A stretch of DNA of 64,000 bases from Bipolaris cookei (GCA_002286855.1 NRSV01000034.1:62001-126000), one strand, 5' to 3'. Shown: positions 1 to 12,441, counted from the stretch's first letter. The notes: generated by a model not told the origin, from the letters alone. Made by a program: numbers and translations.

Positions 1-719
1 CGTCGGTCATGGTGGGGTACCTGGGCAGGACAAGCAGGTCGGCCGCGTTCCCATCGCATGCCCGCTGATTACGCGTGGACTGAGCATTCAATGGGCCCAA
101 GGGAAAAATTGTACTGGACATGATGCACGGGCTTTTATCGACAACTCCGAAAGACCATCGTGACGTCACTCTTGAACACGCCGAAACCTGCGTGAGAGAC
201 GTCTAGAGCCCGGGCCATGCATCCCTCATCGCGTTTGGTGCCTTGCCCCTCGTCGCCCTCCTAGACCTTCACTCTCCTGCTCCTCTTCTCTCGCCGCTCA
301 TCTCCACGCTTGCCACTGCTCCTGACTGCCCCCTCCGTCCCTGTGTGCTGCACCTAGCTAACTCTGCCGCCGCCACTACTCGCCCTCGCCCGCCCGTTTG
401 CCTGTCCACACTCTGAAGGCGGTAATCAAACACGGCCGCTACCCTCCCAACCGTCTCCCATACCCTGGTGCAAACTCTGAAGTTCTCGCAAGCGAGTCCT
501 CGGAGCCAGTGTCGCGCAATCGCCTTGTTTACTGGGTCTAGTTACCGACTCCAATAAGACTTATCTGTATTTAGCAGCCTCGACGTGCTCCTCAGTTCCG
601 AATATTCGCGACCTCCCCACGTCCAGCCTGCCTTTTTTTCAACCACAACCCTCCCAAACCCCCCTATCCAAGTCCTCCACCTCGCGCCTGTCGCACTGCC
701 ACAAACACCACAATCTACC
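1..719. other. Upstream region of hog1
   Basis: No gene is supported here. The stretch is pyrimidine-rich from about 240 to 420, as is common in fungal promoters and 5' leaders, and it has a TGACGTCA palindrome at 161-168. It probably holds the promoter and 5' UTR of the MAP kinase gene that starts at 720. Confidence 0.6.
161..168. promoter_or_regulatory. CRE-like palindrome TGACGTCA
   Basis: A perfect 8-bp CRE/ATF consensus lies 559 bp before the hog1 start codon. bZIP factors of the Atf1/CREB type bind this motif, and Atf1 is a known downstream target of Hog1-type kinases in fungi. That it is used here is inference. Confidence 0.35.
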
Positions 720-2211
720 ATGGCGGAATTCGTACGCGCCCAGATTTTTGGCACCACTTTCGAGATTACCAGCAGGTGCGGAACATACCCCACCTCGTCA
801 CATCTGGCTTCTGCTAATATCCCACAGATACACCGATCTGCAGCCTGTCGGCATGGGCGCATTTGGTCTCGTTTGGTACGATTCTATCCATCTTCGCGAA
901 TAACCCAGTATTGACTTTTGCCACAGCTCAGCAAAGGACCAGCTCACCAACCAGGCAGTGGCTGTTAAGAAGATCATGAAACCCTTCAGCACTCCAGTCC
1001 TGTCTAAGCGGACATACCGAGAACTGAAGCTCTTGAAGCACCTTCGACACGAAAATGTGGGCAATTCTGCTGCGAACCCTCCAAACAAAACTCTGACTCC
1101 ACCCAGATCATCAGCTTGAGCGATATCTTCATCTCTCCCCTCGAGGACATGTAGGTAGTCCCAATTACGACCAGCCATGAACACACACTAATCAATTCAG
1201 CTACTTCGTCACTGAGCTCCTTGGCACCGATCTCCACCGTCTGCTTACCTCGAGGCCGCTCGAGAAGCAATTTATCCAATACTTTCTCTATCAAATTTTG
1301 GTACGTAGTAGAAAACAATTCAATACGCACAGGAAAACAGGGAGAGGAATTTTGGCTGACTCGAGAAGCGTGGATTGAAATACGTCCACTCCGCTGGCGT
1401 GGTGCACCGCGATCTTAAGCCCAGCAACATCCTCGTCAACGAGAACTGCGATCTCAAGATTTGCGACTTCGGTCTTGCCCGTATACAAGACCCCCAGATG
1501 ACGGGTTACGTCTCGACGCGATACTACCGAGCACCTGAGATCATGCTCACGTGGCAAAAGTACGACGTGGAGGTTGATATTTGGAGCGCGGGATGCATTT
1601 TTGCTGAGATGCTCGAGGGCAAGCCCCTTTTCCCTGGAAAGGACCACGTGAACCAATTCTCCATTATCACGGAGCTTTTGGGCACTCCCCCAGATGATGT
1701 TATTCAGACCATTTGCAGTGAAAATGTAAATACGCACAACTGAAGCCGCGAGAAGCCTTGGCTAAAATTGTACAGACACTGCGATTCGTTCAATCGCTTC
1801 CCAAGCGCGAGAGGCAACCATTGGCCAACAAGTTCAAGAACGCTGAGCCTGATGGTAAGTGCTGAAAACATGACGCCCAGAGTGCTAGACTAATTTTCCG
1901 CAGCGGTTGATCTTCTAGAAAACATGCTGGTTTTTGACCCAAGGAAACGCGTACGAGCAGAGCAGGCTCTCGCTCACGCATACCTTGCGCCATACCACGA
2001 CCCGACCGATGAGCCAGTAGCCGATGAGAAATTCGATTGGTCGTTCAATGATGCAGACTTGCCAGTTGACACCTGGAAGATCATGATGTAGGCTCACAAC
2101 TAGGCAAATCGCGGGACACAAGTAAGCTGACTTATTCGCAGGTACTCAGAGATCCTCGATTACCACAACGTCGATGCGGCAGTACCAGAGCAGGAGAACA
2201 ACGGCAGCTAG
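720..2211 (+). CDS. hog1: Stress-activated MAP kinase Hog1/SakA
   Basis: This is the MAP kinase of the high-osmolarity and oxidative stress cascade, which shuttles from cytoplasm to nucleus on activation. Nine exons give 355 residues: 720-775, 828-875, 927-1056, 1107-1150, 1201-1300, 1369-1725, 1776-1854, 1904-2087 and 2142-2211. Every junction has GT..AG ends and keeps frame. Visible features are the glycine loop GMGAFG near residues 27-32, the ATP lysine in VAVKK near 49, the catalytic HRD near 139-141, DFG, and the activation-loop TGY at 171-173. TGY separates Hog1/p38 types from TEY kinases. The start [10 protein letters not shown] is the usual Hog1 N terminus. The gene looks complete and functional, and avl9 follows on the same strand. 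Confidence 0.97.
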
Positions 2212-2757
2212 TCGCCAATGGATGTCCTGAATCCAGCCATAATACTTTTACAGTCCCCAACATCGAGTCATATAGTTTATCAAAGTTCGATGTATCATCT
2301 GCGTGGAGCAGACGGATTTGGCTTTTCTCAAAGATTCCCAAGGTCTCGTTTGGTGGACCCCTGTGACATGAAAGTGCAGAGGTAGATGGACATGGGTGTT
2401 ATTTTTGTCTTTTGAAATATCAGTGCTCGTACACGAAAGGAATGTTTCATGAAACGAACGGGTTATTCCCTAACTTAGGTAAGAATATGAGATTATGTTG
2501 TTAATAGTATGATCCAGTCTTCTGGTCTTGGTGATGCATCTGCTTAAGTGTGGCTCACAAGGTGGCGCCCGCCGAGGGCTCGGGGCCTAAAGAGGCTTAG
2601 CTCCATAAGGCTGGCTGATGGTGGGACGGGTGTTGTTCGTCACCGCTCGCATCGCGTTCCCCAACTATGCATAGGACGTGAGCCCGGCCCCTATGGCCTT
2701 GGATTCTTCACTTTTGAGAACCTGACCGCCGTGCGACATCTTCACGAGCGCACAACC
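2212..2757. other. Intergenic, hog1 to avl9
   Basis: This 546-bp stretch must hold the hog1 3' UTR and the avl9 promoter. Open reading frames here are not conserved-looking, apart from the last one, which ends in the first avl9 exon. Confidence 0.5.
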
Positions 2758-5215
2758 ATGGCGACACTTAATCCGCTTGTATGTGTAGTGGATTTTCATC
2801 ATGCGCGGTAAGCTCAGCTACTATTTCACGGAGCGGGCAAAGGGGGAGGGGGAAGGGGGGGGGCTTTAGACCATTTGTACCAGAACAACAAATTTGCTGA
2901 TGAAAATGCTAGAGGTCCCGAAATCGAACTCTGGCTTGGTGCAGAAGAGGGAACCGACCCGGCAGCAGACAATGACTGGTCCCTCTTGCCCTTCATGGCC
3001 CTGAGCGATGGCGCTCATGCCTCCACCGAAGACTACTCTTACTTCACCCTCCGCCGTGCACAAACCCCGACCGAGCCCGCAACCTCTCTCTTCGGCATCT
3101 CATGTACGCGACAACTCGATGCTAGTAAGCTCATAGACCGGCCGGCTGAGGTTACAAGGAGTACGGTGCAAAAGGCGGTAGTAGTTATTAGCAACAGCCC
3201 GCAGCATTTTGGCGCCATCAAGGCACAGTTGAGCGTTGTTACTCAATTGTGGTTTGCCCAAAGGTATGTTGTTCAAAAGAAGGAGGGGCGGCCATGCGGC
3301 TGACACAAACTACAGAGACTTTAGGGACATTGAGATATTGGAGCGGTTCACAGAAAGCCTACCCCAACTGCTTAAGAACCAGGAAGGGCAGCAAGACCAC
3401 TACTTCGGCATCTCTTTGCGCGAGTTCATACACGAGTTCAAATGGCAGACTCTGGTTCTTTTCAAGTGCGCTTTACTCCAACCAAAGGTACGCTACATTC
3501 TAGCAATCGAGGGAGATGGCGCGCACAGTTGTCACACTAGTGTTGACACGACACCCAACAGGTCCTTTTCTTCGGCTCTCATTGCGAGCGATTATGCATG
3601 ATGCAATTTGCTCTTATTTCTCTGATACCCGGCCTTATTCGCCACCTCCAAGATGCTGCTGACCCAAAATTCAATTCGTGCGAGGAGAAGTGTGTCATGC
3701 CTACGTCTCTGAAAACATCGGAACGCGCTTCTTGTTAGTGTCCAGCCCCAGATGAGAGTCCATCGTGTTAACGAATAGCAGTGCTTGCATACATGGGTCT
3801 CCCCCTGCAGTTGTTTGGTACAGGCTCGCTATTCGGACCGTATACCCCGCTCCAGCAGCTCGATGTTTTGGCAGATCAACACACAAAGTCATACATTGTT
3901 GGCTCTACCAATTCATTGTTACTTCAGCAAAAAGATCGCTACAGTGACATCCTCATCAACCTCGATGACCATACGGTGAACATCACTTCGACTTCATTTC
4001 GTCAAGCATCGGTCCTCTCGACACCAGACCGGCGATGGATTGATTTCCTAACCCAGACAGTCCACGATACATGGGACGAGTCGGATCCGGGGCGGCCCAA
4101 GGACCATGGATATGCTGGCAGTGAAGAATTCATCCGCATGCAATTTGAAGAGTACCTCCTTGCGATGCTCAGCTCGGTCAAATACAAACTATACATGGAG
4201 AAGCACGCACATAAAGAGCCCCTGATCACTGATGTTGAGGGCGACCCGGCCAGCGAGTTCTCAAATGACTGGGTACAGGCCTGGATGCAAACCGAGAATT
4301 TCCGCATCTGGAACAAATTCACAGACTCACATCTCTTCGACATTGTCGATCCCAAGCATCCCTGTTCAGGTGGTCTTAGCATTGAAGACGTTCAGCGCCG
4401 ATTAGCACAGTACGTCTCCACTTCTTTTCTTTCACCTTGCAACCCCAACTAAGTCTTCTTTCTTAGTCTTTGGAACAACCCCACATTCCAAGCCGTCTCC
4501 GTGGGAGTATGTGTGCTGATTCTCGCGTGGCGATTAGGCAGGTAGCAGAAATGCACCTTGATGAACGACTCGAAAAGAGTAGAGAAATTCTTGGAAAGCA
4601 GATCGCTGCAGGGCAGCAAAGGTTCTCCTCTGCCTATAACAGACTCTGGGCGGAGATGGAAGCCATGCGTGAAGCTCAGAAGCAAAGGGCTGAAGAAGCA
4701 AGAATTCAGGCCGAGAGGGAGGGACGGGCAGCTGAAGAAGAAAAGAAGTGTAAGTTGTACTGATCAGAGTGTGAGGAATACATTCAGACTGATTGACTAT
4801 AGGGAAATCACCACAAGCTCCGGATCTCTCGCACGCACAAGCGAGGGCCAGTGCTTACTTCTCTAGTTGGGGCACTTGGGCAAGTGAGAAGAGAAAGGGG
4901 TGGGGCAACAAAACGCCTGTATCCTCACCCACGCCCGATGACAATAAAAGAGCCGAAGATTTTAAGAAGGCAAAGGATGCCATGATTGGTGTGGACATAC
5001 CAGCGACTTCACCCCTGCCAAAAGAGATCAAAAGACGGACTTTGGTATTTGATGCTGAAGATGATTTGGTTGAAACTGAAAAGAAAAACGTCAATGCTGA
5101 GAAGGATACAGATGGTGCTGAGAAGGATAAAGATAGTGCTGAAAAAGAAAAGGATGACGCGGTCAAGGATAAGGATGGTGTGGCCAAGGACAAGGTTGAC
5201 GCGGTCAAGGACTAA
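2758..5215 (+). CDS. avl9: Avl9-like late secretory pathway protein (DENN family)
   Basis: Avl9 acts in post-Golgi exocytic transport and belongs to the DENN-like proteins that regulate Rab GTPases. Eight exons give about 677 residues: 2758-2807, 2913-3263, 3316-3487, 3562-3733, 3782-4409, 4467-4506, 4542-4749 and 4803-5215. The start MATLNPLVCVVDFHHAR, split by intron 1 and followed by GPEIELW, is the family N terminus. Hallmarks are LPFMALSDGAH, SLFGISCTRQL, RSTVQKAVVV and, late in the protein, a YFSSWGTWASEKRK segment. The last 45 residues are an unusual lysine/aspartate-rich series of degenerate KDKD-type repeats, probably disordered. The 35-nt intron at 4507-4541 is very short but is the only join seen that restores frame. 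Intron 1 has a long G-rich run. Confidence 0.9.
2841..2872 (+). repeat. G-rich tract in avl9 intron 1
   Basis: Runs of five, five and nine G separated by short A-containing spacers lie inside the first avl9 intron, close to its 5' splice site. The arrangement could form a G-quadruplex in the pre-mRNA. Confidence 0.5.
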
Positions 5216-5461
5216 GCCCTGTTTTGATTCCGATGCAGAGCTTTATGGTTTGCGGGTTGGCGATATGATGATTCGAATTCAAAACAAGCAGAGTATCTAC
5301 TACCGTTTGATGTGGATCTCATCCAACTTGACGATACGCCTTGAAGTCTTAACAATTTTTATTACATGGATTTTGTAATCTAGTGTAATCTATGCTATGT
5401 CGTCATCTACATTCATCAATCGTCTATAGTGTGTTGATATTTCATCGTATATCTTGTCCCA

Positions 5462-6424
5462 TCATGGCTTTACATTCAGCTTCTCTCCCTCAATGAAGTC
5501 CCTAATAGTCTGCTCCAGCCCCACATCCTCGCTGAACCCCAATTCCTTCGCTCGAGTGGTATCATACCTGGCCGGCCAACTCAACACAATCCTCTCCGTA
5601 CTCTCATCCCTCTTCTCCTTCACCAACGCCCTCGTCTCTCTCCCCGCCACCTTCTCCAACGCATCCAGAATCTCCTCACTCGTAGCCGTATACCCGGGCA
5701 ACAACACCTGTCTAAAACGCCCAAACCTCTCCGCAGGCACCTTGACCGCATGCACTAAATTCGCCGCCAGCGCCCTCGGCGACGTAAGCCAAATTCCTAT
5801 CTTCGGATCCACAGGCAACTCCGCCTCAATCCCTTTAACAGGCTCCCTCACTATCCCGGATACGAACGATGATGCCGCCGCCGTCGGCGCCCCCGCCCGC
5901 ACAAACACGGTCGGCAACCGCACCGCACGCCCGTCAATCAAACCGCGGCGCGAGTAATCGTTGATCAGAAACTCAATCATGAGTTTCTGCGTCCCGTAAC
6001 TCGATTCGGGCATGGGCACTACATCCGTCTCCGTCGCCACTTTTTCTACCGCTGCCCGCCCGTACACCGCGCATGACGACGTAAACACGACTTTAATCCC
6101 TGGGCGTAGCTCGCGGATCGTGTCGAGTAGAATGCGCACTGATTCAAAGTTCACGCTGAGGCCTAAGTCGAGGTTTGCTTCGCTGCCGCTGGACATGATG
6201 CCGTGCAGGATGTAAACTGCGTCTGGGTTTTGAGCGATGAGCGAGGTGCAAGCGGAGGGGGAGGTGAGGTCTGCGGCTGTGCAGGTGACATTTTGGGAGG
6301 AGGTGGGGTTGGGGGGTTCGTGGATGTCAGCAAGGATGAGGTGGGTGGTTGTGTTTGTGGCGAGGAGGTGGTGGGCGAGGATTTGGCCGACGAAGCCGTT
6401 TGCGCCTGTGATAAGGATTTTCAT
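5462..6424 (-). CDS. NAD(P)-dependent epimerase/dehydratase, short-chain type
   Basis: A single-exon protein of 320 residues of the extended short-chain dehydrogenase superfamily. The N terminus carries the Rossmann dinucleotide motif GANGFVG at residues 7-13. An acidic residue ends the second strand (LILADIHEP), suggesting NAD(H). The catalytic pattern is a serine in FTSSCAVYG and YGTQK (YxxxK). The overall layout resembles the nucleoside-diphosphate-sugar epimerase-like group that includes D-erythronate dehydrogenase DenD, but the substrate cannot be read from sequence. No signal peptide is seen, so it is probably cytosolic. It converges on avl9 (246 bp between stop codons) and is divergent from the carboxylesterase at 7207. 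Confidence 0.85.
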   Translation of the reverse strand: MKILITGANGFVGQILAHHLLATNTTTHLILADIHEPPNPTSSQNVTCTAADLTSPSACTSLIAQNPDAVYILHGIMSSGSEANLDLGLSVNFESVRILLDTIRELRPGIKVVFTSSCAVYGRAAVEKVATETDVVPMPESSYGTQKLMIEFLINDYSRRGLIDGRAVRLPTVFVRAGAPTAAASSFVSGIVREPVKGIEAELPVDPKIGIWLTSPRALAANLVHAVKVPAERFGRFRQVLLPGYTATSEEILDALEKVAGRETRALVKEKRDESTERIVLSWPARYDTTRAKELGFSEDVGLEQTIRDFIEGEKLNVKP

Positions 6425-7206
6425 TTCTTTTAGTGGTGTGGTGTCTTTTCTTCAGTCCTATGGGTTTGTTTATGTAGGAAATTGGAAGGGATATATGAGA
6501 GAAGAGGTAAACAAAGAAGTTTTTTTCTAAAAAAAAAGGTTGTTCTGGTGGTGTTTGATAGAACCTGGTTACATGCACCTCCACATTCCCTTTATGAAGG
6601 CTTCACCTGCTCGGTAATGCTGCCGATTCGTACAATGTGGGACCGGCATTTAGCCCGTTACCTCTCTTGCTTTCCCCGGTATTCGGGGCCCCTCCATTTG
6701 AAATCCTCTGCCTCGAGACGAAGAGCAAAATGAACAAACGAGTTTGGATGATTATTCCAAAGAAAAAAATAGTAACAAGGGTTTCCCCCTTCCTAGTTGC
6801 ATAACGCTATTGTCAAAGTATGTTTTCTGTAAGAGCTTATTTTCCCTTCTAGATCTGTATCCCCCTTCCCTGCAACTGACGCTTACAGGTACTCCCGTAC
6901 TCTAAAGTCATGGACTGCGGGGCTAGGTTGCAATAGGAAGGTGGACCTATGACTACAATTTTGATCAACGACCCAATGACGAGACTGCACGTAAACCTCG
7001 GATGATGTCAATACGATGCCTTAAAAGACGACTGGGAAAACTTGGGGTTCCAGGCACGTTTTCCGCCACTATGTGGAGAAAGTGCTACTAGAACTATTTT
7101 GTTATATCCGAGGTATTTATGGGGGAGGTAGAGTACAAAAGTGCGGGGGAGATATGGGATTCCGAGAATGTATTGATCTCTCGCTCAATTTTTTTCTTCG
7201 CCCCTT
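6425..7206. other. Shared promoter region, epimerase / carboxylesterase
   Basis: This 782-bp divergent intergenic region has an A-run near 6526-6538 and a TC-rich leader just before the carboxylesterase start. No gene is supported. Confidence 0.5.
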
Positions 7207-8797
7207 ATGGCAAGAGTAACGGCATTTCTTTTGGGTCTCTCCCAGTTTCCTATCTGGGCTGTTGCTGGAAGCCCAGCGATTATTCAGACTTCATCGGGCA
7301 AGGTCAAGGGTTTCACTGATGATACAACACCGAACGTTGCGCAGTACCTTGGTATCCCATTTGCAGAGCAGCCAGTAGGATCATGGAGATGGTTACCTCC
7401 GACTCCAGTGAAGAAGTCGAACAAGATCATCCAGGCGAATGTGTTGGGTCCTGCTTGTCCCCAGTTCGAGGTTGATAGGCAGAATGTTTGGCTTACCGAT
7501 GCGCCAGAGTTTATTATTACGCCGCGCGATTTCCAATCTGAAGAGTGTCTAAATGTCAATATTTGGGCGCCTTTAGCTCATTGTCGGGATGGAGGCCGTA
7601 AGAACGAACTACTACCTGTGCTTGTTTGGATCCATGGTGGAGGCTTTGTGACTGGCGGACCTAATGTTCCGTATCAGGTTCCTTCAAGATGGGTTGAGAG
7701 GACTGGAGAGCACATTGTCGTTGGAATCAAGTAAGTTTGGAGCAAATAACCCTCCTTTTTTTGGAGAAATACCCACCATTTGCAGCTACCGTCTGAACAT
7801 CTTTGGCTTACCCAATTCAAAGAGCCTCAAGGCCAACGAACAGAACCTTGGTTTACTGGACCAACGCCTGGCTTTGGAATGGATCCGAGATAACATCCGC
7901 AATTTCGGTGGTGATCCATTTCGCATCACACTTTGGGGACAGTCTGCAGGTGCTTCTTCCGTCGACAACTACAACTTCGCTTACCCCAAAGATCCTATCG
8001 TTTCGGGTCTCATAATGAACTCCGGAACGGCTCTGCTCCCTATCGCAAGTGCCGATGTCCAACAAACAAACTTCACCTTTGTCGCCAAGCAGTTTGGATG
8101 CAACAATTCCAATCCCAAAGCCGAGATTGACTGCTTCCGGCGCGTGCCCTCTACAGCCATTGAACGCTTTCTCAAGCAGTACGCCGACAACAGCACATCG
8201 CCCAGCCTAAGTTTCACACCAGTAGTCGACAACCGCGCATTCTTCTCAGACGTTACTGCGCACGCTCTGGCTGGAAATTTCTCACGCAAGCCTGCCATAA
8301 TCGGCACGACTGCCGACGAGGGTACCGCATTTGGAACGTACAATAAGACATATGGGCCCGTCAAAGCCCAGGCAGACTTTGAAACAGGCCGATACTTCCT
8401 ATGCCCTGCTGCGCAAACAACAGACGACCGATACACAGCAAACACCACTACATTCCGCTACCTCTATGCTGGAAACTTTAGCAACATCTCACCCAAGTTC
8501 TGGCAAGGCGCATACCACTCGTCTGATGTTCCGTTGATGTTTGGCGCCTACGGCATTGCAAGGGGCAATGGCACGGAGTTCCAGCGCAAGGTCAGCGAGC
8601 AGGTGCAGGACTACTATTTGGCATTCGCCAAGGACCCCGTTCACGGATTGCCCAAGTTGGGCTGGGAGGCATACAAGCCGAGTGGCGAGGTGGTGTTGAT
8701 TGCGCATGAAGGAAAGGTGGTACAGAGCATTGAGGCGAGTAAGTTGAAGACGCCGTGTGATGGTGCGATGCCGAATGGTAAGCCTTTGCCACCGTAG
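7207..8797 (+). CDS. Secreted type-B carboxylesterase/lipase
   Basis: An alpha/beta-hydrolase of the carboxylesterase family (cholinesterase-like), likely hydrolysing ester substrates outside the cell. Two exons, 7207-7730 and 7786-8797, give 511 residues, the normal family length. The first 20 or so residues are hydrophobic and end at AVAGSPA, a plausible signal peptide. Hallmarks are YLGIPFAEQP, the EECLNVNIW signature, the oxyanion-hole HGGGF, the nucleophile elbow GQSAGA and a late HSSDVPLMFG with the likely catalytic histidine. The third triad member is probably the glutamate in TTADEGTAF. Several NxS/T sites fit secretion. The substrate is unknown. Confidence 0.9.
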
Positions 8798-10073
8798 AGA
8801 GGAGGTCTGTGAGTGGAGTACTCTACTTGGAAGCAAAAAGCAGTTCTCCGTGTCAATATTGCTGGATGGATAGTCTGTGATTACATATCTTTTTGCCAAG
8901 AAATTCGTATCCCTGTATATGTAACACACTATGCACCCATCCTCTCTCTGTATCGCTAATCTCACTTCGCGTATCGCACTGCCAAAAGTAAGATTCATGG
9001 GTCCACGATCGAGACCCACCAGGTCTTTCTGCTAGGATTGATCCATCACCGCTCCTACGTAACAGCAAGTATATGGTGCATGGGTACATGAGAGGAATGT
9101 GGACCCATAAAAGGAAATCCACGAATCCATGGACAAAGCCACCTCACCACAACGTAGTCGACTTGAACGCCGGTCTGAGCGTTCCGATTCCCTGCATACC
9201 TCGATGCGGCGACTTTTGGAGCATGGATATGCCCTAGACAAAGAGGAGAGAGAAAAAGCACTGGCTTTGTTATGCACATGCCGCTAGTGCATGGTATGGA
9301 GTTCAACAAGAAAAGTTAAGCCGCCAGGATGATGATTCGGGGTAACCGATGCGAGCCTGGAGTATATGCGTTGCTTTTAAGATCAGATTAGCGAACAAAC
9401 GACGCATGGATGCTTCTTACGGGCAGCGCACGGTTGACCGTATTTTCTGTATCGGTTGGGCGATCGGGAAGGTGCAAGAGGTTCCCGGGGATTGTTGTAG
9501 GATTGCAAAAAGGATGGGTTGTGGTGCTGGGGTGGCCTAAGTATGTGGTATTTGATCCTTGCGTCTCGAGACGACTGGGATAATGTGACGGACCTGGGCA
9601 GGTAGAGCCGATATACCTGGAAAAGAAAAACAACAAGAGTAGCAGTGGAATTCAGGGACTGTGATGACATTAGCGAAAAGGAAGTTGGGAGTGTGTTGAA
9701 GCACGTGACGTAGTGTGGCTTTAAACAGTTGTGGCTTCCACCTGCCACAGCGGGGTTTGCATGATTGACATCGTCAAGCTGCAGCACAGGCGCGTTTTAG
9801 ACAATGTGACGTGACGTCAAAGTGGTGAGTTCCAAGAATGGAGACAAACAAACAGGCTCGAACACGTGGTGCTGCGCGTAGCTCTGAACTGGCTGGGTAC
9901 TTTTGGCTACCATTGTACTCTTTCTGAGCACTTTCCCATCTCTCTCTTTCTCTGACTCTTGTTCCTATTACCTACAACCACAAAGATATCAACTCGATCC
10001 CTGCTGTTTTGAGCTTACTGTTGATCGCCTCAACAACATCTATAGTTCGGGAGAGACGAATTGACAACACATC
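8798..10073. other. Intergenic with CRE-like motif
   Basis: A 1.3-kb stretch with no convincing gene. The proximal part upstream of 10074 contains TGACGTCA at 9812-9819 and a CT-rich leader around 9920-9960, which fits a promoter for the SMP/C2 gene. Confidence 0.5.
9812..9819. promoter_or_regulatory. CRE-like palindrome TGACGTCA
   Basis: A perfect CRE/ATF half-site palindrome lies 254 bp before the start of the SMP/C2 gene. It is the same motif as the one upstream of hog1. Its function is inferred only. Confidence 0.35.
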
Positions 10074-11789
10074 ATGGCGAATCAGGCACCCGCATCGCTT
10101 GTCGACCATCTGACGGCCTCTGGAGGCGCTGAACCCGCAGGTACGGGATACACAATGAAGCATTCAATACCCTGGCCCCGCTAGACGCCCTCTCTGCCCC
10201 TCATCAACTCCACGCATATGACAAAAGCTGTTACCGACAAACCCCAGTTCACAAGTTGCTAACACACGTCAACCAGGCTTCCTCAACGACATCATCAAGA
10301 ACTTATGGCCCAACATCTGTGTAGCTGGCTCCAACATCATCAAAGACACGGTCGAGCCAATTCTTGCTACCACACTTCCTGGTCCGCTAGCCAACCTGCG
10401 CTTCGTCAAGATTGATTTCGGCCACATTCCAATTGGTTTTTCGAATGTTGATGTTCATAAGACTTCGGCCGGAGGAATCAAGCTCGATATGGATATGAAC
10501 TGGGAGGGTGTGTGTGACTTTGAGCTTGATGGTAAATTGGTTCCAAAAGTGGTATGTCTCGTGTGAATTGAAAGCAGATCAGGAATACGACTAACGGGAT
10601 GTTTAGGGTGTTGAGCGGGTTCATATGAAGGGCCGTATCAGCGTCTTGCTGTGCCCATTGGTAAATGTCATCCCTCTGGTAAGTCATGCATCTAGTGAGC
10701 CAATACCCAAAGCGTATTCTAACTCGAAAATAGATAGGAGCTGTCCAGATTGCGTTCCTCAATACGCCAAGTCTAAAGCTGGACTTCACAGACGCCGCAA
10801 ATATTGCCGACTTTTCTGTTATTGACAGCACTGTCCGCAAGACCATTCTTGGTGTCATTGATTCAATGGCAGTGCTCCCGAACCGCTTCCTAGTCAAGCT
10901 GGATCCCAATACCGACTATTTCAAGGCCTTCCAGCCGCACTACGGAATGGTTCGTGTGACCATCGGCAAAGCGACCGGAATCGATGCACCCAAGAGAGGT
11001 GAAAAGAAGAGCGGCCTTAAGAAGCTGATGGCAAAGGTCAAGCTTGAAGATGTACCAGACTGCTACGTCAAGGTTAAGGTTGGTGCTGAAGGGGAGTGGA
11101 AGACTTCGACCGTGGATAACAACCGCGAGCCGGAATGGAACGAGTCCCACGACTTCCTAGTCACGGACTTTGAGCAGGACATCACCGCAGACATCCAAGA
11201 CGAAGACATGGTTGGTGATGACGATATGGGACTCGGATCTACGACGATCAAGGAAATCCTCCTCAAGGGCGGCACACAAGAACTCGTTCTCACGCACAAG
11301 GGCCAAGAAACTTCAGGCAGGCTCGTGATCCACGCCAAGTTCTTCCACCTTGTCAACGACCCGCAGGTACTGTCTTCTCCAAGCGCTCAAAGCCAAGGCC
11401 AAGGCCAAATTTGTGGTGTCGCTACCGTTCTCATTGCTGGTGTCCAGGAACTTCATGGTCATCGCGACGAGCTCAACCCCAGCGTCAAGGTCACTTGGGG
11501 TGACAAGACGTTCCAGACGGCAGCAAAGACATACTCGCCTGGAACCGACATTTTCAACCCTTCTTTTGACCAGGCGTTCACTATTCCTATTACCACTGAT
11601 ATGCTGGCTAACCCGGCTGGCTTCCAGCTTTCGCTATTGAATAAGACTACAGAGGCTGGTAGTGCGCAGGTTGCATTTAGAGACGTGCTAACCGCCGAGG
11701 GCATGATACTGCAAGACAACTTCAACGTGGGTAATGGAGCCTCTATCAGGGCGCAGATTACTCTGCATGGTGTCACGGAGGCCCAGTAA
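10074..11789 (+). CDS. SMP and C2 domain protein (tricalbin/extended-synaptotagmin-like)
   Basis: Probably a lipid-binding protein of membrane contact sites. Four exons, 10074-10140, 10277-10551, 10607-10678 and 10734-11789, give 489 residues. The first half (residues about 25-215) resembles the SMP lipid-transfer domain: NLWPNICV, LRFVKIDFGHIP, then a pattern ending in IDSTVRKTILGVI. A C2 domain follows at about 220-370, with VKVGAEGEWKTSTV and NREPEWNESHDFLV. A second beta-rich C2-like region, containing VKVTWGDKTFQT and IFNPSFDQAF, lies near 385-485. No membrane segment is obvious at the N terminus, unlike classical tricalbins, so the anchoring mode is open. It converges on the calpain-like gene. 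Confidence 0.82.
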
Positions 11790-12441
11790 GTGATGCTGCA
11801 CGGGAGTGAGGTGAAGCAAGTACGATTCAATTGTCATTGTTGTGCGAGGGATACAAAATAAGTGTAGTAGCATGATATTGTAAAAGCTTTCTGAGTGACG
11901 AATAAACCTGAATTCCTTTTTTCTTAACAATATTATGAAGAGTGGAGTATCTCTGCGAGCAAGGAGAATATGCGTAGGGGAAAGAAAAGAAGGGGAGAGA
12001 ACCCGCCTACTAGCCCAATTAGCCAAAATCAACCTCGATCATAACAACGACGCCACCTCCAATACCCCAAGTCATTCATCTCATCATAACATCATGAACC
12101 CACATTCTGTTCGCCAACCCTCTCGTAAAGCAGACAAAAACAACAATCGAAGAAGGAAAGAAAAAAAAACATGCTCAAGCCCTCGCCCCTCATATCTTCT
12201 CCGTCCCCTCCCTCCACTCCCCATCCATTCAACAGATTAGAAGAAAACAAAGGAAAACGACCATTTTGTTCCTTTTCCCTTTACCGTCCCACCGGTTCAA
12301 TCCTCATTCTCGGGCTCGCTGTGGCTAGACTAGCTAGTTGGATTTAGCCTTCCCTGTTTGCCTGCTGCCTGCTGCCTGCTGCTTCCCCCCATCATTCCCT
12401 GCTCCCCCTCTTTTCTGCTCTTCCCTACCCACCAGCCCCAC
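11790..12441. other. Convergent 3' region
   Basis: This 652-bp stretch lies between the stop codons of the SMP/C2 gene and the calpain-like gene. It is A-rich near 12150 and has a CTGCCTG-type short tandem repeat at about 12360-12384. No gene is supported. Confidence 0.5.
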
